Shown here one piece after another: positions 35,074-43,459 of a stretch of DNA of 64,000 nt. The notes under the pieces were generated by a model that was not told the DNA's origin, did no database searches, and saw nothing but the letters and a program-made list of their open reading frames with translations. The DNA is from Atopobiaceae bacterium (lineage in GTDB: Bacteria; Actinomycetota; Coriobacteriia; Coriobacteriales; Atopobiaceae). Every line of letters begins with the position of its first letter. Within the stretch, counting starts at the first letter, position 1. The position numbers and the translations under genes are program-made. The stretch is from positions 186,001-250,000 of the forward strand of contig JAKVON010000002.1 of assembly GCA_022482785.1 (NCBI GenBank). Reading direction: 5' to 3'.

Positions 35074-37413
35074 ATGGGGAAGATGGGACGTCTGCGGCCA
35101 TGGGGCCGCATGCCCGCCGTGCTGCTGGCCTTCGCGTTGGCGATCGCCCTGGCCCCGGCCTCGGCGCTCGCTGCCGTGGCTGCGAGCGCGTCGGCCGTCA
35201 CGCAGGGAGAGTCGGGCGCCGGCGTCGCGTCCACGCCCGCGGCCACCACGCCCGCGGCCACCACTGCGGCCACCGCCTCCGCCGCCCCGTCCACGCCCGC
35301 GGCCACCACCACTGCGGCCACCGCCTCTGCGGAGACCCCCGTCGCCTCGGCCCAGGCCGGCACCTCGACTCCTGCGGCCTCGGCCTCCTCGGCGCAGGTA
35401 CGCGTGAGCATCGCCGTGATCGGGCCCGGCGAGGGGGGAGCCGACGCCTATTGGGAGCAGCCCACCTACGAGCGTGCCGCCGCGTCAGAGGACGCCTGGG
35501 CCGTCACCAAGCGCGCGTTCGACGCCGCGGGCCTCGCCTACGACGCCACCGAGGGCACCCCCTACGGGACCCTCCTCAACACGATAGCCTCGCCCCTCTC
35601 GGGCGACGTCCTCGGCTATGACGCCGCCACGGGCAAGTACTGGCAGCTCTTCGTCAACGGCGTCTCCTCGGACGTGGGGATAAGCTCGCTCGCGCTCGAG
35701 GACGGCGACGCCATCGTCTGGAAGTACTCCGCATGGGGCGATGCCTCCGGGACGACGGCGGGCACCCTCGTCTACGACGACCCTGCGACGTCGCTTCCCT
35801 CCTATTCCGCCGACTGGCCCCAGAGCGAGGCGCACGGCAGCCTCGTCTCGGCCCCGACCCCGACGGTCGGGGCGCGGGCGCTGTGGAGCACGCTCGTGGG
35901 AGGCGGCTCGTCCACGAGCTCCCCGCTCCTCGTGAACGGGAGGGCCTACGTGGCCGTGGGCGCGAGCTTCATGTCCGGCTCGACGGGCGGCGCGTATGCG
36001 ACCAGGCTCGTCCGCCTCGACGCCGGGACGGGAACGGTCGAGGCGACGGGCCGGCTCGCCGGGAGCATCAGCTACACGAGCCGTCCGCTCTATGCCGACG
36101 GCATGGTCCTCGTCGCCCTCGCGAACGGCTCGGTCCAGGCCCTCAACGCAGAGACGATGCTCACCCGCTGGGCCTCCGCCCCCCTCGAGGGCTGCTCGAA
36201 CGCGCAGTGCGCCCTCCGCTGCGAGGCCGGCGTCGTCTACGTCGAGACCGCATCCGACCTGGATGCGAGCGGGAAGGCCGCCTCGGGCTCCGTGCTCGCC
36301 CTCGACGAGGAGACGGGCGCCGTCAGGTGGCGTGCCGACAACCGGGCCTCGGGATACAACTGGACTGCCGCCGCCGTCTCGGGCTCGACGGTCGTCGTGG
36401 GGGACACCGCGGGGACGCTGCACGCGCTCGACGAGGCGACGGGCGGCGAGACCTCGAGCCTCTCGCTCGGCTCGTCTCCGGTCAACGCCGACCCCGTCTC
36501 CTACGGTGGCAGGCTTCTCGTCATGACGCGCGACGGCGTCCTGCACGTGGTGGCGGTCGGCCCTGCGGGCGCGCTCTCGCAGGAGGCCTCGCTCGCGGTC
36601 CTCGGCGGCTGCAAGGCGGCACCCACGGTCGTCGGCGACAAGGCCGTCGTCGCGGGGGAGGCGGTAGGAGGGGGATCGTCCGCGCTCGCCCTCGTCGACC
36701 TCTCCGCGATGAGCGTCGAGCGCAGCGTGACCAAGGCGGCCGGCACCGCCCTTCCCCTCGGCCTGGGCGGCATAGCCGGCTCTGCCCTCGTCTCCGCGCA
36801 GGCGGACGGGACCTACTGCTACTTCGCGCTCAACGACGCGACGCCCACCGACAAGACCTACACCTCGTATTCCGACGGCGGCGACGTCTTCGTCTACAGG
36901 ATGGGCGACGACGAGGCGAGCCCCCTCTACCTGCCGGGCGGCGCCAGCGCGCAGTACTGCGACTACCCGCTCGTCTGCGACGGGGAGGGCGGCCTCTACT
37001 ACCTCAACGACTCGGGCTATCTCTCCCGCCTCGAGGAGGGGCCCAGGCCGGTGCTGCCCGCGACGGGCGGCGGGACCGCGCCGGCCGCGGGCTCGGGGGC
37101 CGCCGCGAGCGGGACGTCGTCCGCTCGCGTCCCCCTCCTCCCCTCCGCGCTTGCGCCCGCCCGCCTGCGCTCGAACGCCACGGCGGGCGTCACTCCCGGC
37201 ATCCCCGCGTCCCTGCGGACGTCGTCCGCCCCCGTCGCGGCGGATGGGGGCCAGCCCGCCTCGGCGACCCCTGCGGCCGATGGCGACGAGCCGGGCGTCC
37301 CGGTCGAGCGTCGCCTTCCCGCCTGGCCGGTCATCGGCATGTGCATCGGCTGCGCCGCCCTGCTCGCGGCCTTGCTCTGGCGCCGTCCGCGCCCGAGGGG
37401 GGAGGTGGCCTGA
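35074..37413 (+). CDS. Surface protein with DUF4430 and PQQ-type propeller domains
   Basis: A 779-residue membrane-anchored surface protein. After a signal sequence (MPAVLLAFALAIALAPASAL) comes an Ala/Thr/Pro linker with a tandem repeat, a DUF4430 (transcobalamin-like) domain at about 110-220 (YWQLFVNGVSSDVGISSLAL, DGDAIVWKYSAWGD), then a beta-propeller of PQQ-like repeats (WSTLVGGGSSTSSPLLVNGR, VVVGDTAGTLHALDEATGGE) to about 650, a Pro/Ala-rich spacer, and one C-terminal membrane helix followed by RRPRPRG. LPATGG occurs near 660 but not at a sortase-like position. DUF4430 is the intrinsic-factor/transcobalamin-type domain, so with the riboswitch it likely binds cobalamin outside the cell. 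Start: ATG at 35074 after AAGGGGAGG; 35083 is possible. Confidence 0.8.
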   Translation: MGKMGRLRPWGRMPAVLLAFALAIALAPASALAAVAASASAVTQGESGAGVASTPAATTPAATTAATASAAPSTPAATTTAATASAETPVASAQAGTSTPAASASSAQVRVSIAVIGPGEGGADAYWEQPTYERAAASEDAWAVTKRAFDAAGLAYDATEGTPYGTLLNTIASPLSGDVLGYDAATGKYWQLFVNGVSSDVGISSLALEDGDAIVWKYSAWGDASGTTAGTLVYDDPATSLPSYSADWPQSEAHGSLVSAPTPTVGARALWSTLVGGGSSTSSPLLVNGRAYVAVGASFMSGSTGGAYATRLVRLDAGTGTVEATGRLAGSISYTSRPLYADGMVLVALANGSVQALNAETMLTRWASAPLEGCSNAQCALRCEAGVVYVETASDLDASGKAASGSVLALDEETGAVRWRADNRASGYNWTAAAVSGSTVVVGDTAGTLHALDEATGGETSSLSLGSSPVNADPVSYGGRLLVMTRDGVLHVVAVGPAGALSQEASLAVLGGCKAAPTVVGDKAVVAGEAVGGGSSALALVDLSAMSVERSVTKAAGTALPLGLGGIAGSALVSAQADGTYCYFALNDATPTDKTYTSYSDGGDVFVYRMGDDEASPLYLPGGASAQYCDYPLVCDGEGGLYYLNDSGYLSRLEEGPRPVLPATGGGTAPAAGSGAAASGTSSARVPLLPSALAPARLRSNATAGVTPGIPASLRTSSAPVAADGGQPASATPAADGDEPGVPVERRLPAWPVIGMCIGCAALLAALLWRRPRPRGEVA
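35228..35335 (+). repeat. Tandem Ala/Thr/Pro-coding repeat
   Basis: About 60-bp unit repeated twice, each beginning CGTCCACGCCCGCGGCCACC, encoding the Ser-Thr-Pro-Ala-Ala-Thr linker. It is a likely site of length variation in the surface protein. Confidence 0.7.
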
Positions 37414-38114
37414 TGCCCGAGCCGGTTCGGCCTCGGCGCGAGCCGCGGCCCGTCACCCGCGCCGTGGTCGCCGCGATGGCGGTCGTGGCCATCGCCTTCT
37501 GTGCCTGGTCGATGTCGCGCTATGCTGCGGGCGAGGATCCCCTCGCCCTCCTCGCCGGCCCCGCCCAGACGCCGGCCGCCTCCTCGGTCGCCGCGACGAC
37601 GTCGTCGGCGACGGACGCGGCGACCGCCGCCTCCGGGCAGGCCGCGAGCGCCGTCGTGCCCGACGGGGCCCCCGCGACGCAGACGGGCGCGGCCTCCTCG
37701 CCTGCCGGCGCCTCAGACGTCGAGCCGTCGGCGTCCGCCGATGCCGAGGAGCCCGCCCGGGACCAGACCGCGAGCGCCCCCGTCGCCGCGAGCGAGCCTT
37801 CGGCCTCCGTCACGGCTTCCGTCACGGTCGACGGCTCGGCTGCGGGCGCGGGCTCGTCGTCGGCGACGGTCTCGCTCCCGTCCGGCGCGACGGCCTATGA
37901 CGCCCTGGTGGCCGCTGGCGCGAGCGTCAACGCGCGCTCGACCGCCTATGGCACCTACGTCGCCGGCATCGGGGGCCTCGCCGAGAGGGAGCACGGAGGG
38001 CAGAGCGGCTGGGTCTACTCCGTCGACGGCTCGGAGCCCAGCACCGCCTGCTCGGGCTACGTGCTCTCCGACGGGGACTCCGTGGTCTGGACCTACGTCA
38101 ACGTGGAATACTAG
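37413..38114 (+). CDS. Membrane-anchored DUF4430 protein
   Basis: A 233-residue protein with an N-terminal uncleaved-looking membrane helix (VVAAMAVVAIAFCAWSM), a long Ala/Ser/Pro-rich linker, and a C-terminal DUF4430 domain at about 140-233 (SLPSGATAYDALVAAGASVN, GQSGWVYSVDGSEPSTACSG, GDSVVWTYVNVEY). Its start codon overlaps the stop of the previous gene (TGATG), implying translational coupling. It probably binds cobalamin at the outer membrane face and passes it to the ECF transporter encoded next (inference from domain and operon). Confidence 0.8.
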   Translation: MPEPVRPRREPRPVTRAVVAAMAVVAIAFCAWSMSRYAAGEDPLALLAGPAQTPAASSVAATTSSATDAATAASGQAASAVVPDGAPATQTGAASSPAGASDVEPSASADAEEPARDQTASAPVAASEPSASVTASVTVDGSAAGAGSSSATVSLPSGATAYDALVAAGASVNARSTAYGTYVAGIGGLAEREHGGQSGWVYSVDGSEPSTACSGYVLSDGDSVVWTYVNVEY

Positions 38115-38118
38115 GCGC

Positions 38119-38994
38119 ATGGCCACCACCGGCACATACCCCGCCTTCGACGGCCTGCATCCCGTGGTCCCGGCCGCCTACTTCTGCGGCGTGATCATGG
38201 TCACGATGCTCGCCTTCCAGCCCGTCTGCGTGGGAATCTCGCTGGCGGGCGCCCTGGCCTGCTCGCTCGCGCAGCGCGGGTGCGCATCGACCCTCCGGGG
38301 CCTTCGCTGGCAGCTGCCCGTGGCGCTTCTCGTCGCCCTGGCGAACCCGCTCTTCTCGGCATCGGGCTCGACCCTCCTGCTGCGCCTGGGGCCCGTGGCC
38401 GTCTATGCGGAGAGCCTCGCCTACGGGGCCTGCATGGGGTCCGTGCTCGTCGCGGCGGTTCTCTGGTTCGAGGACGCGTCGCGCTCGCTCACCTCCGACA
38501 AGCTCATGGCGCTCACCGGTGGCGCCTGGCCCACCGTCACGCTCATGGCGTCGATGACGGCGCGTCTCGTTCCGGAGCTCGTCCGACGTGGCCGCGAGGT
38601 CTCGGGGGCCGAGTCGGCGTGCACGGCGGCCCGTCCGTCGACGGCGGCCGGGCGGGCCTCCTCGCGCATCCGCACGAGCGGCGTCCTCATGGGCTGGTCG
38701 CTGGAGGACTCCCTCGTCACGGCGGATTCCATGCGCGCCCGCGGCTGGGGCGCGGCCGAGCGGCGCACCAGCTATCGCCTCTACCGGTTCGCCGACCGCG
38801 ACTCAGCCGCGCTCGTGGGCGTCGTGACGCTCGTCGCGGCGGCGGGCGTCGCCGCCTGGATCGCGAGCTCGGGGTTCCGGTTCTACCCCGTGGAGACCGC
38901 GCTTTCGCCCTGGTGGGGCTATGCCCCCGTCGCCGCCCTCGCGTTCCTCCCGTCCGCGCTCGCGCTTGGGGGGCGGCTCGGATGGAGGGGCTAG
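38119..38994 (+). CDS. ecfT: ECF transporter transmembrane component EcfT
   Basis: A 291-residue polytopic protein with the EcfT coupling-helix motif Ala-Arg-Gly in SMRARGWGAAERRTSY, which contacts the ATPases, and several hydrophobic helices. It joins the substrate-binding S component to the EcfA ATPases. It starts four bases after the DUF4430 gene and its 3' end overlaps the ATPase gene by 13 bases. No S component follows in this operon; the nearest is at 42497. Confidence 0.88.
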   Translation: MATTGTYPAFDGLHPVVPAAYFCGVIMVTMLAFQPVCVGISLAGALACSLAQRGCASTLRGLRWQLPVALLVALANPLFSASGSTLLLRLGPVAVYAESLAYGACMGSVLVAAVLWFEDASRSLTSDKLMALTGGAWPTVTLMASMTARLVPELVRRGREVSGAESACTAARPSTAAGRASSRIRTSGVLMGWSLEDSLVTADSMRARGWGAAERRTSYRLYRFADRDSAALVGVVTLVAAAGVAAWIASSGFRFYPVETALSPWWGYAPVAALAFLPSALALGGRLGWRG

Positions 38995-40412
38995 GCGTCC
39001 GGGGGAAGGCCCTCGTGATGCGCGACGTGAGCTTCTCCTACCCGCCCGCGCCGGGCGGCGGGGCCGTCCCCGTGCTCGAGCATGTCTCGCTCGAGGTGGG
39101 CGAGGGGGCGTTCTGCCTGCTCGTAGGGCATACTGGCTCGGGAAAGAGCACCCTCCTGCGCCTTGCGAAGCCCGAGCTCGCGCTCGCCGGCGAGCGTGGC
39201 GGCGCCGTTGAGGTCTTCGGCCGCGACGTCTCGCGGCTCTCGGTGGGAGACTCGGCGCGGCTGGTGGGTTTCGTGTTCCAGGACCCGGACGCCCAGATGG
39301 TCTGCGACAGCGTGTGGCACGAGATGTCGTTCGGCCTCGAGAGCCTCGGCACCCCGCCCCCGGAGATGCGCCGCCGCGTGGCCGAGACCTGCCACTTCTT
39401 CGGGATCGAGCCATGGTTCGGCCGCGACGTCGCGACGCTTTCGGGCGGCCAGCGCCAGGTCCTCGCGCTCGCGTCGGCGCTCGCCATGCGCCCGCGGCTG
39501 CTCCTGCTCGACGAGCCCACCTCCATGCTCGACCCCGTGGCCGAGAAGAGCTTCCTCCACGCCCTCTTCCGGGTGAACCGGGAGCTGGGCGTCACGGTCG
39601 TGGTGGCCACGCACCGGCCCTGGCCCATGGTCGACTACGCCACCTGCGCGCTCGAGGCGGGCGCAGGCGCGGTTCGCGAGGTCGCGCTCGGGCCCCTGCG
39701 CGCGAGGCCCTCCCTCGGGGTCCCACCGTCGCCCGCCGTGCCCGACGCCGAGGCGGTGCGGGCCGACGACGTGTGGTTCCGCTACTCCCGCGACGCGCCC
39801 TGGGTCCTCCGCGGCTGCGACCTCGCGGCGGCGTGCGGCTCGGTCCATGCGCTCGTCGGCGGGAACGGCTCGGGCAAGACGACGTTCCTCCGGCTCGTCG
39901 CGGGGCTCGGGCGCCCCTCGCGCGGCCGCGTGCGCGTGGGGTCGGGGCTCTCGGCGCACGTCGCCCTCCTTCCCCAGGACCCGAAGGCGCTCTTCGTCTG
40001 CGACTCGGTCGCCGCCGAGCTGCGCGAGTGGCAGGGGAGGGCGGGCTACCCAGACGAGGACGTGACGGACGTGGCCTCGCGCCTGGGCCTCTCCGGGCTC
40101 GGCGCGACCCATCCCTACGACCTCTCCGGTGGCCAGCAGCAGCTCCTCGCGCTCGCGAAGCTCCTGCTCACGCGCCCGCGGCTGCTCCTGCTCGACGAGC
40201 CCACCAAGGGCCTCGACGCCCGCGCCCAGGCCGTTCTCGCCGACGAGCTCTGGCGCCTGGCCGCCAGCGGCGCGGCCGTCCTCATGGCAAGCCACGACCC
40301 CAACTTCGTGCGGCAGGTCGCCGACGTCACGTCCATGCTCTTCGACGGCGGCGTCGCGGCAACGGAGAAGACGCCGTCCTTCTTCGAGGGCAGCGTCTTC
40401 TTCAGGGACTGA
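38982..40412 (+). CDS. ECF transporter ATPase, two EcfA domains fused
   Basis: A 476-residue protein with two complete ABC ATPase domains. Domain 1 (about 12-235): Walker A GHTGSGKST, Q-loop FVFQDPDAQM typical of EcfA, signature LSGGQRQVLAL, Walker B LLLLDEPTSMLD. Domain 2 (about 255-470): Walker A GGNGSGKTT, LLPQDPKALF, signature LSGGQQQLLAL, Walker B LLLLDEPTKGLD. It energises the EcfT/S complex from the cytoplasm, the fusion replacing the usual EcfA/EcfA' pair. The ATG at 38982 is 13 codons inside ecfT's end region; an ATG at 39018 is an alternative. Confidence 0.92.
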   Translation: MEGLGVRGKALVMRDVSFSYPPAPGGGAVPVLEHVSLEVGEGAFCLLVGHTGSGKSTLLRLAKPELALAGERGGAVEVFGRDVSRLSVGDSARLVGFVFQDPDAQMVCDSVWHEMSFGLESLGTPPPEMRRRVAETCHFFGIEPWFGRDVATLSGGQRQVLALASALAMRPRLLLLDEPTSMLDPVAEKSFLHALFRVNRELGVTVVVATHRPWPMVDYATCALEAGAGAVREVALGPLRARPSLGVPPSPAVPDAEAVRADDVWFRYSRDAPWVLRGCDLAAACGSVHALVGGNGSGKTTFLRLVAGLGRPSRGRVRVGSGLSAHVALLPQDPKALFVCDSVAAELREWQGRAGYPDEDVTDVASRLGLSGLGATHPYDLSGGQQQLLALAKLLLTRPRLLLLDEPTKGLDARAQAVLADELWRLAASGAAVLMASHDPNFVRQVADVTSMLFDGGVAATEKTPSFFEGSVFFRD

Positions 40413-40430
40413 TGTCTGGCCCGCGCGGGG

Positions 40431-40859
40431 CTACTCGAACGTGACGAACGGCTCCTCGTCGACCTCTTCCTCCTCGTAGGAGTCATCGTCGTCGGCGCTC
40501 TGCTCGGCCTCGTCGGCGTCGTCGAAGCCCTCCTCGTCGCCCCAGCCGTAGGCCGTCCCGAACTCCGCCTCGGGAAGGGCCGTCGTGATCGAGCACAGGC
40601 CGTCGGCCTTGGGGACGATCTTCTGCCATTGGGTGACGATGGCCTCCTCGGGCTCCTCCTCGAGCTCGACGAGCGAGTCGAGGTAGACCTCGTGGGCCCC
40701 CTCGAGCAGGTCGCTCGAGTGCTTCATGCGCTCGAGCATGTCGGCGAAGCGGTCCATGGCCTGCTCGGTGCTCTCGGCCTTGACCAGGCAGGGCATGAGG
40801 CAGTAGTTGTCGGCGTCGTCCGAATCGTCGTTGTAGCTGAAGTTCCCTATGTAGAGCAT
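40431..40859 (-). CDS. Acidic protein of unknown function
   Basis: A 142-residue soluble protein with no family I recognise. The N-terminal two thirds look folded (LYIGNFSYNDDSDDADNYCL, STEQAMDRFADMLERMKHSS), and the last 40 residues are almost entirely Asp/Glu (YGWGDEEGFDDADEAEQSAD and on). AGGAGG stands five bases before the ATG, so the gene is probably real. It is convergent with the ECF ATPase gene and on the same strand as the antiporter. Function not inferred. Confidence 0.7.
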   Translation of the reverse strand: MLYIGNFSYNDDSDDADNYCLMPCLVKAESTEQAMDRFADMLERMKHSSDLLEGAHEVYLDSLVELEEEPEEAIVTQWQKIVPKADGLCSITTALPEAEFGTAYGWGDEEGFDDADEAEQSADDDDSYEEEEVDEEPFVTFE

Positions 40860-40934
40860 CGCGGCCTCCTGATACGCGTCGAATACGGGGCGACCCCCGG
40901 CGGTTAGGCACTATGTACCCGAGTCGGGCGACCC

Positions 40935-42383
40935 TCAGTTGTGGCGATCCGCGTCCTCCCCGCCCGGCGCCCCCCTCGCGTCGTCCCGCCCGTGCAGGTG
41001 CTTGGAGTACTCCCTCAGCGCGAGGTACTCGGCCGACGAGAGGGGCATCCCCTCCTCGTGCAGCACCCTGCGCTCCTTCCGGAAGGCGCGGGCGTACTCG
41101 AGCCTCTGCCGCCTGTGCTCCCTCATGACGGTGCCTGCCTGGGCGGGATGCTCGGCGACCTCGCCCAGGGCGCCGAAGAGGCGGAAGCCCTGTGCCTGGA
41201 GCACGAGCGAGGTGGCGAGCGGGACGAGGAGCACGGTGAGCGCGCCGGCGCACACGAGCACGGAGGCCATGCTCTGGCTCATCGCGTCGAGCTCGACGGC
41301 GACGGAGGTCACGGCGACGATGATGGGCAGGGCCATCGAGCAGTACAGCGCCGCCGTGAGCCGCTCGGTCGCGCTGAGCCGGCGGGTCTCGGGGCTCAGG
41401 CGGAGGGACAGTCCCACGGGGAGGGCCCGCACCACCAGGAGCAGCGCCATGAACCCGAAGAGCAGCGCGGGGTTCGCCGCGACGGCGGAGAGGTCGATCG
41501 CGGCCCCCGACATGACGAAGAAGAGGGGCACCAGGAACCCGAACGCGATGGCGTCGAGCTTCACCTCGAGCACGTGGTCGCCGTCGGGCACGGTCGAGCG
41601 CAGGATGAAGCCCGCGGCGAAGGCGCCGAGCACGGCGTCGAAGTCGAAGAGGCGCGACACGGTGACGAGGAACACGAGCAGGAGCACGGTCGCCCTCACC
41701 GTGGTCTGCGAGCCCGTCTCGGCGTTCTCGCGCATGAAGGTGACGATGCGCGAGCCACGCGCGGCGGCCCGCTTGGTCCTGCGCCAGACGTCCAGGCAGA
41801 GCAGCACGAAGACGACAAGGAGGATGACGCTCGCCGTCGTCGAGTGCGAGGAGAGGAGCGCCGCGATGGCGAGGACGGGCAGGAGCTCCCCGATGGCGCC
41901 ATAGACCATCACGGCATCCCCCACCGGCGTCCGCACGAGGTTGCGGTCGCGCAGGATGGGGGCGAGCGTGCCGTAGGCCGTCGTGGTCATGGCGATGGCG
42001 AACGCGAGCAGGCCCACGTCGCTCGTCGTCTCGCGGAGGGGGAGGGCGTGCGCGAGCGCGAAGGCCAGGCCCAGGGAGACCAGCCAGCACAGCGAGGCAT
42101 GCCGCCCCATCGGCCCGCGGATCTGCCTGGGTTCGATCTCGTAGCCGGCCATGAGGAACAGGAAGGCCAGCCCGAGCTGGCTCAGGAGCTGCATCGGCTC
42201 GGTGGAGGGGTGCACGAGGCCCACGCCGTTCGGTCCCAGCAGGGTGCCGGCGAACACGAGGAAGACGGTCTCGGGAATGGGTCGGCCCGGAATGAGGCTC
42301 GCCACGAAGGGGGCGGCGAACGCGACGACGGCGATGACCGTGAGAGAGACGAGGTCGGAGAGGAGCGCGGACTGCAGTTCCAT
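40935..42383 (-). CDS. Cation:proton antiporter (CPA2/NhaP-like)
   Basis: A 482-residue membrane protein of the monovalent cation:proton antiporter superfamily, with about 12 hydrophobic segments. Typical features are FLVFAGTLLGPNGVGLVHPS, LGLAFLFLMAGYEIEPRQIR, the exchange region LLAFAIAMTTTAYGTLAPIL, and FDAVLGAFAAGFILRS. The last 80 residues are a charged cytoplasmic tail (MREHRRQRLEYARAFRKERR). It would exchange Na+ or K+ for H+; which ion is not clear. GGGAGG six bases before the ATG at 42381-42383 supports this start over one six codons earlier. Confidence 0.85.
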   Translation of the reverse strand: MELQSALLSDLVSLTVIAVVAFAAPFVASLIPGRPIPETVFLVFAGTLLGPNGVGLVHPSTEPMQLLSQLGLAFLFLMAGYEIEPRQIRGPMGRHASLCWLVSLGLAFALAHALPLRETTSDVGLLAFAIAMTTTAYGTLAPILRDRNLVRTPVGDAVMVYGAIGELLPVLAIAALLSSHSTTASVILLVVFVLLCLDVWRRTKRAAARGSRIVTFMRENAETGSQTTVRATVLLLVFLVTVSRLFDFDAVLGAFAAGFILRSTVPDGDHVLEVKLDAIAFGFLVPLFFVMSGAAIDLSAVAANPALLFGFMALLLVVRALPVGLSLRLSPETRRLSATERLTAALYCSMALPIIVAVTSVAVELDAMSQSMASVLVCAGALTVLLVPLATSLVLQAQGFRLFGALGEVAEHPAQAGTVMREHRRQRLEYARAFRKERRVLHEEGMPLSSAEYLALREYSKHLHGRDDARGAPGGEDADRHN

Positions 42384-42496
42384 AGGACACCTCCCAGCCA
42401 TGGGACCCTGCCATGGGAGCTTACGCGGATAGGATAGCCGAACCGCAGTCGGATACCATGGACGGAGGGAAACTCGGCGGGAGGGAGGCGAGGCGC

Positions 42497-43201
42497 ATGG
42501 GCGGACGCACGGCAGGCGGCGCGGAACGCGTCCTGGCGGCGCTCGAGGTGCCGGCCCTCGCAGCCGTCCCGGCGGCGCTCCTCGCCTGCGCCGCGGCCGG
42601 CGTCAGCGCCTCGGCGGGCCTCACGCTGCTCGTGGTCGTCCTCTGCCTGCTCCTCTTCCTCGCGGGATACGAGGGGTCCCGACCGGCCCTGCGCCAGGTG
42701 GTCCCCACCTCGACGCTCGCGGCCCTCGCAGCGGCGGGGCGCATCCTGTTCGCCCCGGTCCCGGACTTCAAGCCCGTCTCGGCCATCGCCATCGTGGCCG
42801 GCTCGGCGCTGGGGCGCAGGGACGGCTTCATGGTGGGCGCCCTCGCGGCGCTCGTGTCCAACCTCTTCTTCGGGCAAGGCCCCTGGACGCCCTGGCAGAT
42901 GTATGCGTGGGGACTCGTCGGGTACCTCGCCGGAGTGCTCTCGGACGCCGGCGCCCTCAGGCGGCCGTGGGCCATCTACGCGTATGGGTTCGCCTCGGCG
43001 CTGCTCTACGGTCTCGTCCTCAACGGCTGGTACGTCATCGGGTTCGTGAGCCCGCTCACCTGGCCTGCCGTCCTGGCGGCGTTCGTGGCCGCCTTCCCCC
43101 TCGACTGCATCCACGGGGCGGCCACCGTGGCGTTCCTGGCCGTTATCTGGGCGCCTTGGCACGCCAAGATCGAACGGGTCCTCAGGAAGTACGGCGTGTG
43201 A
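42497..43201 (+). CDS. ECF transporter S component, probably for cobalamin
   Basis: A 234-residue membrane protein with about six helices and the S-component pattern FAPVPDFKPVSAIAIVAGSA then SNLFFGQGPWTPWQMYAWGL. This resembles the CbrT-like cobalamin-specific S components. No other S component is in the window and the B12-regulated EcfT/EcfA operon at 35-40 kb lacks one, so cobalamin is the likely substrate (inference). GGGAGGGAGGCG precedes the chosen ATG; an in-frame ATG at 42458 is weaker. It is divergent from the antiporter gene; a TAGGAT near 42427 may be its -10. No riboswitch precedes it. Confidence 0.75.
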   Translation: MGGRTAGGAERVLAALEVPALAAVPAALLACAAAGVSASAGLTLLVVVLCLLLFLAGYEGSRPALRQVVPTSTLAALAAAGRILFAPVPDFKPVSAIAIVAGSALGRRDGFMVGALAALVSNLFFGQGPWTPWQMYAWGLVGYLAGVLSDAGALRRPWAIYAYGFASALLYGLVLNGWYVIGFVSPLTWPAVLAAFVAAFPLDCIHGAATVAFLAVIWAPWHAKIERVLRKYGV

Positions 43202-43231
43202 GGAGGGGTTGCGGGCCGTTGGGCCGTCCCG

Positions 43232-43288
43232 CCCATGCAGACCTCGCCTTTGCAGCCGTGGCGGCCGCAAATCCCACCTCTGCGTGGG
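43232..43288. repeat. Imperfect inverted repeat between the S component gene and yebC
   Basis: Arms CCCATGCAGA...TTTGCAG at 43232-43255 and the reverse of CCCACGCAGA...TTTGCGG at 43266-43288. The ends pair well while seven central positions do not. The form (conserved ends, variable centre) recalls the arms of the other inverted-repeat elements. The rest of 43202-43459 holds the yebC promoter. Confidence 0.6.
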
Positions 43289-43352
43289 CCCCTCTCCCAT
43301 GTGCCCTCTGTGGTTACCTTGCCAGCCCCTTTCCCTCATGGCCATCAATGCG

Positions 43353-43358
43353 TATAAT
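43353..43358 (+). promoter_or_regulatory. -10 box of yebC (TATAAT)
   Basis: A perfect TATAAT lies 101 bases before the yebC start, with a weak TTTCCC at the -35 position 17 bp upstream. Confidence 0.6.
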
Positions 43359-43459
43359 TTCGCAGGTTGGGCGTGCGCGTCTCGTTCCCAGGAGCCACGC
43401 CGCAGGCACGTACGAGTTGATGCGCGGCCCCTGTCCGCGCGCATAGTGAGGAGATTTGC

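Noticed and set aside
35228-35335. CRISPR-like direct repeats
   Set aside because: Two copies only, in frame, encoding Ser-Thr-Pro-Ala linker; no spacers and no cas genes.
37030-37075. LPATGG in the first DUF4430 protein as a sortase anchor
   Set aside because: It lies more than 100 residues before the C-terminal membrane helix, so it is not in a sortase-signal position.
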